NCBI GenBank assembly: GCA_017511805.1
Contig: JAFWJA010000015.1
Coordinates: 191,098 to 255,097 of the forward strand
Direction: 5' to 3'
DNA from: Bacilli bacterium
GTDB taxonomy: Bacteria > Bacillota_I > Bacilli_A > RF39 > UBA660
DNA length: 64,000 nt
In this document: positions 34,477-42,976 of the stretch, piece by piece
Layout of the letters: every line of letters starts with the position of its first letter
How positions within the stretch are numbered: the stretch's first letter is position 1
Translations under genes and position numbers: made by a program
The notes under the pieces: generated by a model
Seen by the model: the letters and a program-made list of their open reading frames with translations, nothing else
Told to the model about the DNA's origin: nothing
Databases searched by the model: none

Positions 34477-34503
34477 TATATTATGAAAAATATATATAAA
34501 AGT
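34477..34503 (-). promoter_or_regulatory. Candidate sigma-K promoter
   Basis: On the minus strand AC (34502-34503), exactly 16 bases, then CATAATATA (34477-34485). This matches the B. subtilis sigma-K consensus AC-N16-CATAnnnTA at every specified base. The predicted start lies at the edge of the ribosome binding site of the 47-residue gene, a very short leader as for other genes here. AT-rich DNA makes such matches cheap, so this is suggestive only. Confidence 0.5.
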
Positions 34504-34548
34504 TCTATTAGATTATATTCATCATATATTTAAATAAAGGAGAAATAT

Positions 34549-35184
34549 ATGATGAAAGAAATGTATTTAAGATATAAAAATGATATTAGTAATAAAAAGA
34601 TTATTATAGTGTCAGTATTTATTATATTTATATTAGGTTTAGTATTTGGATCTTTATATATAACAATACTTAGTAATGATGAAAAGAAAAGTATTAGTGA
34701 TACTGTAAATAATTATATTAATAGTTTTAATACTATTAGTTTTTCTAATAAGTTAAATATATTTAAAGATAGTTTAATTAGTAATTTAGTATATTTTATA
34801 GGACTATGGTTATTAGGTATATCTGTTATTGGTATACCAATTATTTATATTATGACTTTTATTAGATCATTTGTTATTAGTTTTAGTATTGGAGGTATAT
34901 TTGCTAAATATAAATTAGCGGGTATTTTAGCTAGTTTTATATATTTATTTCCTAGTAAATTAATAATATTAGCTTATTCACTATTTTTAGCTATATATTC
35001 TGTTAATATATCTAAAGAACTATGTTCTAATGCTTTTAAGAAAAAAACTCTTAATTTTGGCTCTTTTATGGGTAAATATACATTCTTGTTGTTAGTAGGG
35101 GTATTAATATGCGTAATATGTGCATTATTTGAAGCATTTATAACACCATATTTATTTAAATTAATTATTAATTTACTAAAATAA
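34549..35184 (+). CDS. spoIIM: Stage II sporulation protein M
   Basis: Encodes 211 residues with about five membrane helices. The opening YLRYKNDISNKKIIIVSVFI, the FIGLWLLGISVIGIP segment and FRSFVISFSIG-type sequence (TFIRSFVISFSIGG) fit SpoIIM. SpoIIM forms the DMP complex with SpoIID and SpoIIP for peptidoglycan removal in engulfment. AAAGGAGA precedes two ATGs (34549 and 34552). A CATATATT (34523-34530) resembles a sigma-E -10, with a poor -35. Confidence 0.9.
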   Translation: MMKEMYLRYKNDISNKKIIIVSVFIIFILGLVFGSLYITILSNDEKKSISDTVNNYINSFNTISFSNKLNIFKDSLISNLVYFIGLWLLGISVIGIPIIYIMTFIRSFVISFSIGGIFAKYKLAGILASFIYLFPSKLIILAYSLFLAIYSVNISKELCSNAFKKKTLNFGSFMGKYTFLLLVGVLICVICALFEAFITPYLFKLIINLLK

Positions 35185-35225
35185 GTTTTTATTGTATAAT
35201 ATTTGGGAGAAAAAAGGTGTAAATT

Positions 35226-36329
35226 ATGAAAAAAGTAATTGTTGGTATTAGTGGTGGAGTAGACTCTATTGTTTCAGCATATCTTTTAAAAGAACAAGGA
35301 TATGAAGTAGAAGGTCTATTTATGCGAAACTGGGATTCTTCTATTAATAATGATATTAATGGTAATCCTACATTAAATAATAATATTTGTTCTCAAGAAC
35401 AAGATTATAATGATGCAGTTGAAGTATGTAATAAATTAGGTATTAAACTACATAGAATAGATTTTATTAAAGAATACTGGGACTATGTATTTACCTACTT
35501 TTTAGATGAATTAAAAAAAGGTAGAACACCTAATCCTGATATTATGTGTAATAAATATATTAAGTTTGATATGTTTAAAAAAGAAGCAGATAAACTAGGT
35601 GCAGATTATATAGCAACTGGACACTACGCTAAAATGAAAGATGGTAAATTATATAAAGCAAAAGATGAAAATAAAGACCAAACGTATTTTTTATCTCAAG
35701 TATCAAAAGAACAATTATCTAATGTAATATTTCCACTTGGAGATATGTTAAAACCTGATGTAAGAAAACTAGCTAAAAAACTAGGTTTAATAGTAGCTGA
35801 AAAGAAAGATTCTACTGGTATATGTTTTATTGGAGAACGTAATTTTAAAGACTTTTTAACTAATTATTTACCTAATAAGCCAGGTAAAGTAGTAGATATA
35901 GATACTAATGAAGTTCTAGGTGATCATGTAGGTCTAATGTATTATACAATAGGTCAAAGAAGAGGACTAAATATTGGTGGTAATAACGATAGATTATATG
36001 TTGTAGGTAAAGATTTAGATAAGAATGTATTATATGTATCTTTAGGAGATGATACTAAGTATTTACAATCTACTTCATCTTTAATAGAAGAAGTAAACTT
36101 TATATCAGATGAAAGACCTACTAAAGCTACAGCTAAATTTAGATATAGGCAAAAAGAAATACCAGTTGAAATAGAATATCTAGATGATGGTAATATAGTT
36201 GTTCATTATGACAATGTTAAATCAGTTACTCCTGGTCAAGCATGTGTACTTTATTTAAATGATGAATGCCTTGGTGGAGGTATAATTAAAGAAGTTCGTA
36301 AGGATGATAAGAAATTATGGTATTTATAA
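35226..36329 (+). CDS. mnmA: tRNA-specific 2-thiouridylase MnmA
   Basis: Encodes 367 residues, normal length. The PP-loop GISGGVDSIVSAYLL (about 7-21) binds ATP. The catalytic Cys pair is in NPDIMCNKYIKF and STGICFIGERNF. The central RNA-binding and C-terminal beta-barrel domains follow. MnmA makes 2-thiouridine at position 34 of Lys, Glu and Gln tRNAs. A TATAAT (35195-35200) and AAAAGGTG ribosome binding site precede it. The next gene starts nine bases after its stop. Confidence 0.96.
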   Translation: MKKVIVGISGGVDSIVSAYLLKEQGYEVEGLFMRNWDSSINNDINGNPTLNNNICSQEQDYNDAVEVCNKLGIKLHRIDFIKEYWDYVFTYFLDELKKGRTPNPDIMCNKYIKFDMFKKEADKLGADYIATGHYAKMKDGKLYKAKDENKDQTYFLSQVSKEQLSNVIFPLGDMLKPDVRKLAKKLGLIVAEKKDSTGICFIGERNFKDFLTNYLPNKPGKVVDIDTNEVLGDHVGLMYYTIGQRRGLNIGGNNDRLYVVGKDLDKNVLYVSLGDDTKYLQSTSSLIEEVNFISDERPTKATAKFRYRQKEIPVEIEYLDDGNIVVHYDNVKSVTPGQACVLYLNDECLGGGIIKEVRKDDKKLWYL

Positions 36330-36338
36330 GGTGATAAA

Positions 36339-37277
36339 ATGAAAAAAGTAACAGTTTTTGGTGGTGGAACTGGAATGTCCACTCTTTTAAAAGGATTAAA
36401 AGAATTTCCTATAGATTTAAGTGCAGTAGTATCTGTTTGTGATGATGGTAGATCTACTGGTAAACTTAGAAAAGAATTTAATATACCTGCTATGGGTGAT
36501 ATTAGAAAAGTAATAATATCACTTGCTAAAACAGAACCATTAATGGAAAGCTTACTAGAATATAGATTTGATACTTGTAGTGATTTAAATGAACATACAG
36601 TAGGTAATCTATTATTAACTGCAGGAGCAAAAGTTACAGGTAATTTATCTGATGGTATTAAAGCTATTAGTAAAGTACTTAATTTAAGAGGTAAAGTAAT
36701 ACCTTTCTCAGAAGAAGACATTACTTTAGTAGGAGAAATGGAAGATGGTTCTCAAGTAGTAGGAGAGAGTGAAATAACAGAAAGTCCTTTAAAAATTAAA
36801 AAAGTATTCTATAAAGAAGAACCTAATGTTTGTTCTGAAGTATTAGATACTATAAAAGAATCAGATTTAATAGTATTTAGTATGGGTAGTCTATATACTA
36901 GTATTATACCTAACTTATTAAGTAAAGATGTTATTGATGAAATAGATAAAAGTAATGCTAAATTAATGTATGTATGTAATATGATGTCTCAACCAGGAGA
37001 AACTGATGATTTTAAAGTATCAGATCACATTAACACCATTAACGAGTACTTAGGTAAAAGAAAGATAGATGTAGTCATCGCAAATAATGGTCCTATAGAT
37101 AAAGAGATTATAGAAAAATATGCAACTCTTGAACAAAAAGATCCTATATATATAGATGAAGACAATATTAATTGTGAAATATTAAAAGGTAATTATGTAG
37201 ATTTATCTGATGGATTTATTAGACATAATTATATAAAACTATCTGTAGCAATATTCTCATATTTATTAGATTTATAA
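36339..37277 (+). CDS. glmR: GlmR/YvcK family gluconeogenesis and cell-wall factor
   Basis: Encodes 312 residues. The N-terminal GGGTGMSTLLKGLKEFPIDL and VSVCDDGRSTGKLR, then GDIRKVIISLAK and the C-terminal SDHINTINEYLGKR, are family signatures (CofD-like fold). GlmR binds UDP-GlcNAc and stimulates GlmS in B. subtilis, directing carbon to peptidoglycan precursors. It usually sits between rapZ and whiA; neither is here. Co-transcribed with mnmA. Confidence 0.93.
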   Translation: MKKVTVFGGGTGMSTLLKGLKEFPIDLSAVVSVCDDGRSTGKLRKEFNIPAMGDIRKVIISLAKTEPLMESLLEYRFDTCSDLNEHTVGNLLLTAGAKVTGNLSDGIKAISKVLNLRGKVIPFSEEDITLVGEMEDGSQVVGESEITESPLKIKKVFYKEEPNVCSEVLDTIKESDLIVFSMGSLYTSIIPNLLSKDVIDEIDKSNAKLMYVCNMMSQPGETDDFKVSDHINTINEYLGKRKIDVVIANNGPIDKEIIEKYATLEQKDPIYIDEDNINCEILKGNYVDLSDGFIRHNYIKLSVAIFSYLLDL

Positions 37278-37300
37278 GAAATAGTAAACTATTTCTTTTT
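37276..37300 (+). terminator. Rho-independent terminator after glmR
   Basis: AAGAAATAG (37276-37284) pairs with CTATTTCTT (37289-37297), followed by T. Confidence 0.85.
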
Positions 37301-37303
37301 TAT

Positions 37304-37332
37304 TTGATTAATTATATAGATTATGGTATATT
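37304..37332 (+). promoter_or_regulatory. Sigma-A promoter
   Basis: TTGATT (37304-37309), 17-base spacer, TATATT (37327-37332). It starts directly after the preceding terminator. Confidence 0.75.
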
Positions 37333-37352
37333 CTAAATTAGGTGAGTAGGTT

Positions 37353-39164
37353 ATGAACGAAGATAAAATAAAAATAGAAGATACTTTTTTAGCTCTTGCA
37401 ATTTTGGAAGAATTAAAAAGGCTTAAAATAGTTCCTGAAAATGAAGCATTAATTGATAGACATAATTTTTTTACAAAAGAAGAGTTAGAAAGTGTAAAAC
37501 AAATAGAATTAATTGAAACTACAGTTAAAGATATTTCTAAACTTATATATTGTACAAACTTAAAAAGTTTAACAATCATTTCTAGAAAAGCAAAAGATGT
37601 AAAATCATCATTTCAAGCAAATACTTTTGACTATACTGGTTATAGAGATAGAATTAAAGATTTTTCAGTAATATCAAAATTAAAATCTTTACAATTTCTA
37701 ACTATTAAAAATAGCCCTTTTTTAGAAAAATTAGATTTGTCTGGTTTAGATAATTTATTTATAGTTGAACTTGTTGGTAATCCTAATTTAGTTGAAGTAA
37801 AAGGTATTGAAACATTACCAAAATTAGGAGAATTAACATTAGTTAAGAATCACAAATATAAACCTTTTGATATAAATAAAATACTAGAAAAAGATAATCT
37901 TCCATATTTAACTTTAGATTATGACCTATATCCACTTTTTAAAGAAAGTTGTCCTGATTTTTATGAAAGAGCAACACAAAAAACATTTAAATTTTCAATA
38001 TCTTTTTTTAAATGGAAAGAGAATATTAGTGATATTAGATATAATGAATTATCTACATATCAATTAGAAAAAATGTATAATAAAGCTAAAGAAGTAGTAA
38101 ATAAAATTATTGGACCTGATTATACTGATATTGAAAAAATATGTGCCATATATTTATATATAACATCAAATGTTTATTATGATCATTTAGGAAAAGAATC
38201 TAAAAATGATAAAAATAAATATAGAAAGTTAGTTAAAGAAAGGCATGATTTTTCATGCACTGGTTCACAAATATTAGATAAGATTCAATCTAGTTATAAT
38301 GCATTAATGAATAATATGTCTGTTTGTGAGGGATATTCCAATCTAATGCATTATTTACTCAAAATGGTAGGTATTGAATCAAAAACTGTATCTTGCTCTT
38401 CAAATAAAAATACTCAATTAGTTGGAGCAAACTCAAATCATTCTATATTAAAAATTTACTTTGGTGATGGAATTTATTATTTTGATCCAACAAGGGATCG
38501 TCAATCTAATACATTACATACCTTTTTCAAAACAAAAGATGAAATAGAATCAATTTATAAATTGTCAATGACAGAAGATGATGAAGAATCATCAATAAAA
38601 AAACCATATTCTAATAATGAATTATTAAATTGTCTAATAAAAGCCCTTGTTGATAATAAATATGGTATTAATGAAATAGAAAATAGATTATCGATGATTG
38701 AAAAGGAAAAAGTAGTTGAAACTGATGAAGATTATATAGATGAATGTAGAAGAAAACAACAATATATTGAAGAAGAATTAGAAAAATTAGAATTAAATTC
38801 AAATCAATCAAAAACTAATAGTATTAAAAAAGAAATATTACTTCAAAAATTAATTAGGATAAAATATTCTGCAAAATATGGTAGAGAACAAGAAAATAAT
38901 ATGAAGATAATTGAAAGATTATTAAAAAGACGTATCTTTAAACCAATATATTTTTATAATGAAACAACAAATGAATATGAAATAAAAATTCCTGATTATA
39001 AATCTTTGTGTGATGATTACCAATTAGCATTAAAAGAAATAGAAAACTTAGAAGAAACTGGTATAATTAGTTTTAAAGAAAAACAAAAATATAATTCAAC
39101 TTTATACCATGAAATAAATAATAGAGTAGAGAAGTTAAAACCTCAAAAAAAAGCGTATAATTGA
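37353..39164 (+). CDS. LRR and transglutaminase-like domain protein
   Basis: Encodes 603 residues. Residues about 55-190 form several degenerate leucine-rich repeats (SLQFLTIKNSPFLEKLDLSG). Residues about 255-400 are a transglutaminase-like core: catalytic Cys in NNMSVCEGYSNLMHYLLKMV, His in GANSNHSILKIYF and Asp in YYFDPTRDR. The C-terminal 200 residues are Lys/Glu-rich helices. No signal peptide is seen, so it is probably cytoplasmic. Such Cys-His-Asp proteins may be peptidases or cross-linking enzymes. It has its own promoter and terminator. Confidence 0.78.
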   Translation: MNEDKIKIEDTFLALAILEELKRLKIVPENEALIDRHNFFTKEELESVKQIELIETTVKDISKLIYCTNLKSLTIISRKAKDVKSSFQANTFDYTGYRDRIKDFSVISKLKSLQFLTIKNSPFLEKLDLSGLDNLFIVELVGNPNLVEVKGIETLPKLGELTLVKNHKYKPFDINKILEKDNLPYLTLDYDLYPLFKESCPDFYERATQKTFKFSISFFKWKENISDIRYNELSTYQLEKMYNKAKEVVNKIIGPDYTDIEKICAIYLYITSNVYYDHLGKESKNDKNKYRKLVKERHDFSCTGSQILDKIQSSYNALMNNMSVCEGYSNLMHYLLKMVGIESKTVSCSSNKNTQLVGANSNHSILKIYFGDGIYYFDPTRDRQSNTLHTFFKTKDEIESIYKLSMTEDDEESSIKKPYSNNELLNCLIKALVDNKYGINEIENRLSMIEKEKVVETDEDYIDECRRKQQYIEEELEKLELNSNQSKTNSIKKEILLQKLIRIKYSAKYGREQENNMKIIERLLKRRIFKPIYFYNETTNEYEIKIPDYKSLCDDYQLALKEIENLEETGIISFKEKQKYNSTLYHEINNRVEKLKPQKKAYN

Positions 39165-39191
39165 AAAAGATAATTATTTATTATCTTTTTT
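39164..39191 (+). terminator. Rho-independent terminator
   Basis: AAAAAGATAA (39164-39173) pairs with TTATCTTTTT (39181-39190), followed by T. Confidence 0.8.
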
Positions 39192-39203
39192 CTTTACTTT
39201 TAC

Positions 39204-39243
39204 TTGACATACAATTTAACATAGTATAAAATTAACTTATACT
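39204..39243 (+). promoter_or_regulatory. Promoter with candidate operator of the HTH gene
   Basis: TTGACA (39204-39209), 17-base spacer, TAAAAT (39227-39232). The inverted repeat AGTATAA (39223-39229) and TTATACT (39237-39243), separated by seven bases, covers the -10 box and start region. This is where a self-repressing HTH protein would bind. Confidence 0.6.
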
Positions 39244-39259
39244 AGGGAGGTATGTTTAG

Positions 39260-40024
39260 ATGATGAACAAAATTAATGATATTCTTAGTGAAGCAGGGGT
39301 ATCAAAGGTAAAATTAGCAAAATATTTAGGTGTAAGTAGACAAATGGTATATAATTACTTAGAAATGGATACAATTAATGATTGGCCTTTAGAAAAAAGA
39401 ATGAAATTATTAAATTTATTAAATATAAAATCAGCAGAGGAGATAGAGGGAGTAGAAATAGATAATGATTTTGTTAGACACGTTAATAATTTAATTAATG
39501 ATGAGTCCTCTACTCTAGTTGAAAAGGGCAGTTTATACTTTGATGGTATTAAATCTAATGATCAAAAGGTATTAAATGATATAATATATCTACTTAAAGA
39601 CAAATTATCTAATAATGATGAAGAATCTAGTAATATATGCAGATATTTATATTATTTCTTAGAAACATTAGATACAACACCTGAAACAAAATATTTACTA
39701 GCATACACTGCTAAGACAACTGGATTCATTTCACCTGAAGAATATGTGTTCGATGCAGATAATCAATTTGCATTTGAAAGTATATTCTATTCAGCTATGT
39801 TAATGTATACGAACGGTAGTGCATCGAGAGATAAATTAATAGAGGTTCATAAGAAATTTGAACAAGCTATGGAAATACGTCATGAAGAAAAATTATCTAG
39901 AACTCAAGAATTATATACTACACAAGCTCAAGCATTAAAAGAACTAGGATACACTGAATTAACTAAAGAAAATGCAGATGAAGTACTAGAAAAAATGGCT
40001 GAAATTGAATCTAGAAGAATATAA
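39260..40024 (+). CDS. XRE-like helix-turn-helix protein
   Basis: Encodes 254 residues. The N-terminal HTH (about 5-35) is AGVSKVKLAKYLGVSRQMVY, with a recognition helix after the turn GVSRQ. The rest (about 65-254) is helical, acidic and unlike known ligand domains I can name. GGGAGG lies nine bases before the first of two adjacent ATGs. The inverted repeat over its own promoter suggests autoregulation. Targets are unknown; the next genes run convergently and share only a terminator. Confidence 0.75.
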   Translation: MMNKINDILSEAGVSKVKLAKYLGVSRQMVYNYLEMDTINDWPLEKRMKLLNLLNIKSAEEIEGVEIDNDFVRHVNNLINDESSTLVEKGSLYFDGIKSNDQKVLNDIIYLLKDKLSNNDEESSNICRYLYYFLETLDTTPETKYLLAYTAKTTGFISPEEYVFDADNQFAFESIFYSAMLMYTNGSASRDKLIEVHKKFEQAMEIRHEEKLSRTQELYTTQAQALKELGYTELTKENADEVLEKMAEIESRRI

Positions 40025-40079
40025 TATAAATTTCATATAATAATTATTATGTAAACTAATAAATATTTGAATAAAAAAT

Positions 40080-40106
40080 AAAGGAAAGTATTACTACTCT
40101 CCTTTT
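40080..40106. terminator. Bidirectional terminator
   Basis: AAAGGAAAGTA (40080-40090) pairs with TACTCTCCTTT (40095-40105) with one mismatch, flanked by A and T runs, between convergent genes. Confidence 0.7.
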
Positions 40107-40510
40107 TTATTATTCTTATTTTTATCTATAGATTCTTTTACATCATGTGCTATGTTTTCTATACCTTCGCCAACAGCTTTAATTACATCTGTAACAACTG
40201 GTTCAGCTTTATTTAATGTTTCTTTTGCTTTTTTAGTAATATTTTTATTACTATCAATTATAAATACAATACCCATAACACCTAGACCTATACCCATAAT
40301 AATTAATAAACCACCAAGTATAAATCCAAATATATGTTTAAATGTAAATCCTATAGAATGTAATACATTATAATGAACAACTGTCATTATTATTAATAAT
40401 ACTCCTAATAGAAATATTCCTATACCAACACCTAATAATATTTTTCCTGCTTTATTTTTATTTTCCATATCAATAGTATCTTTTTTTACTAGCTCATTCT
40501 TATTCTTCAT
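40094..40510 (-). CDS. Two-helix membrane protein
   Basis: Encodes 138 residues. A charged N-terminus is followed by two membrane helices (about 22-45 and 58-87), each rich in Gly and Ile/Leu. The tail (about 90-138) is amphipathic and Lys/Glu-rich (KKAKETLNKAEPVVTDVIKA), like a membrane-associated helix. Not recognised. An AGAGGAG ribosome binding site precedes the ATG. It follows the 40524-41027 gene by 13 bases and shares its promoter. Confidence 0.65.
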   Translation of the reverse strand: MKNKNELVKKDTIDMENKNKAGKILLGVGIGIFLLGVLLIIMTVVHYNVLHSIGFTFKHIFGFILGGLLIIMGIGLGVMGIVFIIDSNKNITKKAKETLNKAEPVVTDVIKAVGEGIENIAHDVKESIDKNKNNKKGE

Positions 40511-40523
40511 ACTCTACTCCTCT

Positions 40524-41027
40524 TTACCCTACTCTTCTCTTATTCTTATCTTTAATTTTACTCTTTATTTCTTCTGGTTTCAATATTAATTTTTTAATAT
40601 TTTTTCTAACTTTTTGTACTGGTTTTTGACTTAATTCTTCTTCAGGTAATAAATCACTAGTAATTTTCTTAATATTACCAATACTACATATGTATTCAGA
40701 TACATCTGTAAACTTCTCTATTACATTTATTTTTCTTTCTGTACCATCAGGTAATTTTTCTCTTGTTTTAAACTTTTTAGCATTTTTAAAATTAACTATT
40801 AAGAATCTCATTCTCTTATTATCATAAGGGTAGAATTCTTTAATAATATGTACATTTTCTCTATTATATCTATTAGATGTAATAGTATATACTTTACCAT
40901 AGTAGTCAGAGCCACAAATATAAACACGGTTTTTTCTTATATGATATTGATCATTATCACCCGCAAGAATATCAGCTCTTTTATCAAATAAATCTACTGG
41001 TTTTTTAATCCTGTTTTTCTTTGCCAT
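40524..41027 (-). CDS. Hypothetical basic protein, 167 residues
   Basis: Not recognised. It is strongly basic (many Lys and Arg), with a beta-rich centre (RKNRVYICGSDYYGKVYTIT) and a Lys-rich tail ending in KDKNKRRVG. No membrane segment. The charge suggests nucleic-acid binding, but nothing else supports that. A GGAAGGAGGAG ribosome binding site precedes the ATG; the promoter is at 41062-41090. Confidence 0.65.
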   Translation of the reverse strand: MAKKNRIKKPVDLFDKRADILAGDNDQYHIRKNRVYICGSDYYGKVYTITSNRYNRENVHIIKEFYPYDNKRMRFLIVNFKNAKKFKTREKLPDGTERKINVIEKFTDVSEYICSIGNIKKITSDLLPEEELSQKPVQKVRKNIKKLILKPEEIKSKIKDKNKRRVG

Positions 41028-41061
41028 ATTTGGACTCCTCCTTCCTTTTTCTAGGAACTAT

Positions 41062-41109
41062 ATTATATTATAAAGTATATAAAAAGTCAAATAAATGTCT
41101 TATTTGACT
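41062..41109 (-). promoter_or_regulatory. Fused terminator and promoter
   Basis: On the minus strand the repeat AGTCAAATAA / TTATTTGACT (41085-41094 with 41100-41109) plus a T-run terminates the upstream gene. TTGACT (41085-41090) in the descending arm is also the -35 of the next gene, with TATAAT (41062-41067) after 17 bases. Confidence 0.8.
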
Positions 41110-42205
41110 AATTTCTTTTATATTTATTTATCTCTTTATTAAATTTATTTATATGTATATAATCCTTATCTATTATTATACTATATTGATTATTATATGA
41201 TATTTTATAATAATCTAGATCATTATTATAATAATCTAATATAATATTAGATAATTTATATAGATATTCATTAACATCTGAATTATATTTATCTCTTTTT
41301 ACAACTAATTTTTCTTTTAATTCATGATTATAAATTAAATTATATACTTCATCAAAAGTAGGTACTTTACCATAATTATCTTTTATTAGTTCTTCATCAT
41401 CATAATTGTCAATAAAAATATAGTTTTCTTCAATTTCCATATTAATTGACTGATTTACGTAATCACTAAATTTTTGTATTTCTTCTTTTATTTTATCTTT
41501 ATAATATTCTTTATCAATATTATCTGTTTTTATTATACTTTTTATTAATTCTGTTTTTATATAGTCAATTTTAAGTGAGTCATAATGTTCTAAATTTACA
41601 TATGCATATGCTTTATATTTATTATTACAAACAAATGTAGCATTATATCCTTCTATTTTAGATCTACTACCTATACTTTCAGTATAATAATCTTCTGAAA
41701 CACTATTAATTAAGCAATTTCCTTTACCAAATTTATCATCTAAATAATTAGTTATCTTTTCTTTTATATAATTTCTATTATCATCTTTAGCTTGAATTTT
41801 TATTTGATTTATTAATAATAATGTACCTGCATAAAAAGAAGATATTCCTACCATAATAGATATAAATAATAAAACTAATTTAATTTTTTTTATTTTATTA
41901 TCTCTATAATTAGATTTTTTAATATATTTTTTTCTTTTTATAAAACCCATAAAGAATATTATTAAATAAGATAATAAACATACAAAATATAAAAATGTGG
42001 AAAAGATAAAATCACCTAATCCTTTATGTTCAAATGAACTTAGACTAAGAAATGCATTAATAATTGGTATTATTAGTAGTAATGATATATCTAAGCTTAT
42101 AAATATCATATATCTTTTAATATTACAATTATTATTTAATTTAGATAAATAATTAATCATAAAAGGTAACATTACTACATTAAATAATAGATACAATATT
42201 AACAT
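41108..42205 (-). CDS. Multi-pass membrane protein of unknown function
   Basis: Encodes 365 residues. Four membrane helices in the first 135 residues (the last about 108-132) are followed by a 230-residue, Asp/Lys/Tyr-rich soluble domain, probably outside. Two Cys (GNCLIN and FVCNNK) in that domain could form a disulfide. Not recognised. A GGTGAT ribosome binding site lies just before the ATG, and a TATAAT lies a few bases further upstream. Confidence 0.62.
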   Translation of the reverse strand: MLILYLLFNVVMLPFMINYLSKLNNNCNIKRYMIFISLDISLLLIIPIINAFLSLSSFEHKGLGDFIFSTFLYFVCLLSYLIIFFMGFIKRKKYIKKSNYRDNKIKKIKLVLLFISIMVGISSFYAGTLLLINQIKIQAKDDNRNYIKEKITNYLDDKFGKGNCLINSVSEDYYTESIGSRSKIEGYNATFVCNNKYKAYAYVNLEHYDSLKIDYIKTELIKSIIKTDNIDKEYYKDKIKEEIQKFSDYVNQSINMEIEENYIFIDNYDDEELIKDNYGKVPTFDEVYNLIYNHELKEKLVVKRDKYNSDVNEYLYKLSNIILDYYNNDLDYYKISYNNQYSIIIDKDYIHINKFNKEINKYKRN

Positions 42206-42235
42206 ATTATCACCAATTTTATTATAACATAAAAA

Positions 42236-42256
42236 AAGAAGAATAATCTTCTTCTT
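42236..42256 (-). terminator. Rho-independent terminator after cpsB
   Basis: On the minus strand AAGAAGAA (42249-42256) pairs with TTCTTCTT (42236-42243), followed by a T-run. Confidence 0.8.
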
Positions 42257-42259
42257 TTT

Positions 42260-42976
42260 TTATTTACTATTTTTAATTATTTTTAATGGATTATTATATA
42301 AAATATCATTTATTTCATTTATAGATAAATATTTTAAATACTTTTTAATTGCTCTATCAATAAAATTATAATTATCTTTTTTATTATGTATATCAGTACC
42401 AATAAATGATACTTTTTTATCCTTTAACATTCTTTTTATGGTCTTTTTGGCACCATTACCATACTCTCCTAGTATACTACCTAAATTACATTGAAATAAT
42501 ACCCCTATTTCATTTAATTCTTCTATTTTTGAATAATTACCTTGGAAAGTAGTATAACGCTCAGGATGGGCTAAAATTACCTTAAAACCAGTATTTATTA
42601 GATTATTAAATATATCTATATAATCTTCATATATTCCATTCATAGGTAATTCAATTAATATATATTCAGAATTATTTAATGTACTCATTTCATTTTTACA
42701 TATATAATCTACTATATTCTTATCTATATATATTTCATTACCTAAATATAAATTCATATTTATATGTCTTTTTCTTAATTCTTCTCTTAATTCCTTTAAT
42801 ATTTTATGATTTTCTAACTTATTACTAACATAACTAGTTTCAGGAATGTAATGAGGAGTTAATATAACACTACTTATTCCTTGTTCATGTAATTTACTTA
42901 ATACTTCTATTGAAGTTTCAATATTCTTTGATCCATCATCAACACCATATATCATGTGATTATGAATATCAATCAT
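42260..42976 (-). CDS. cpsB: CpsB/YwqE-type tyrosine-protein phosphatase (PHP family)
   Basis: Encodes 238 residues, normal length. PHP metal-binding motifs: MIDIHNHMIYGVDDGS at the N-terminus, TPHYIP, the central GNEIY Glu, LAHPERY and GTDIHN near the C-terminus. It removes phosphate from the tyrosine kinase encoded just upstream, and so tunes capsule synthesis. Its ATG overlaps the kinase stop by one base. Last gene of the polysaccharide regulatory group. Confidence 0.93.
   Translation of the reverse strand: MIDIHNHMIYGVDDGSKNIETSIEVLSKLHEQGISSVILTPHYIPETSYVSNKLENHKILKELREELRKRHINMNLYLGNEIYIDKNIVDYICKNEMSTLNNSEYILIELPMNGIYEDYIDIFNNLINTGFKVILAHPERYTTFQGNYSKIEELNEIGVLFQCNLGSILGEYGNGAKKTIKRMLKDKKVSFIGTDIHNKKDNYNFIDRAIKKYLKYLSINEINDILYNNPLKIIKNSK

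Noticed and set aside
36251..36721. Minus-strand ORF across mnmA and glmR
   Set aside because: Lies fully opposite two well-identified conserved genes; shadow frame.
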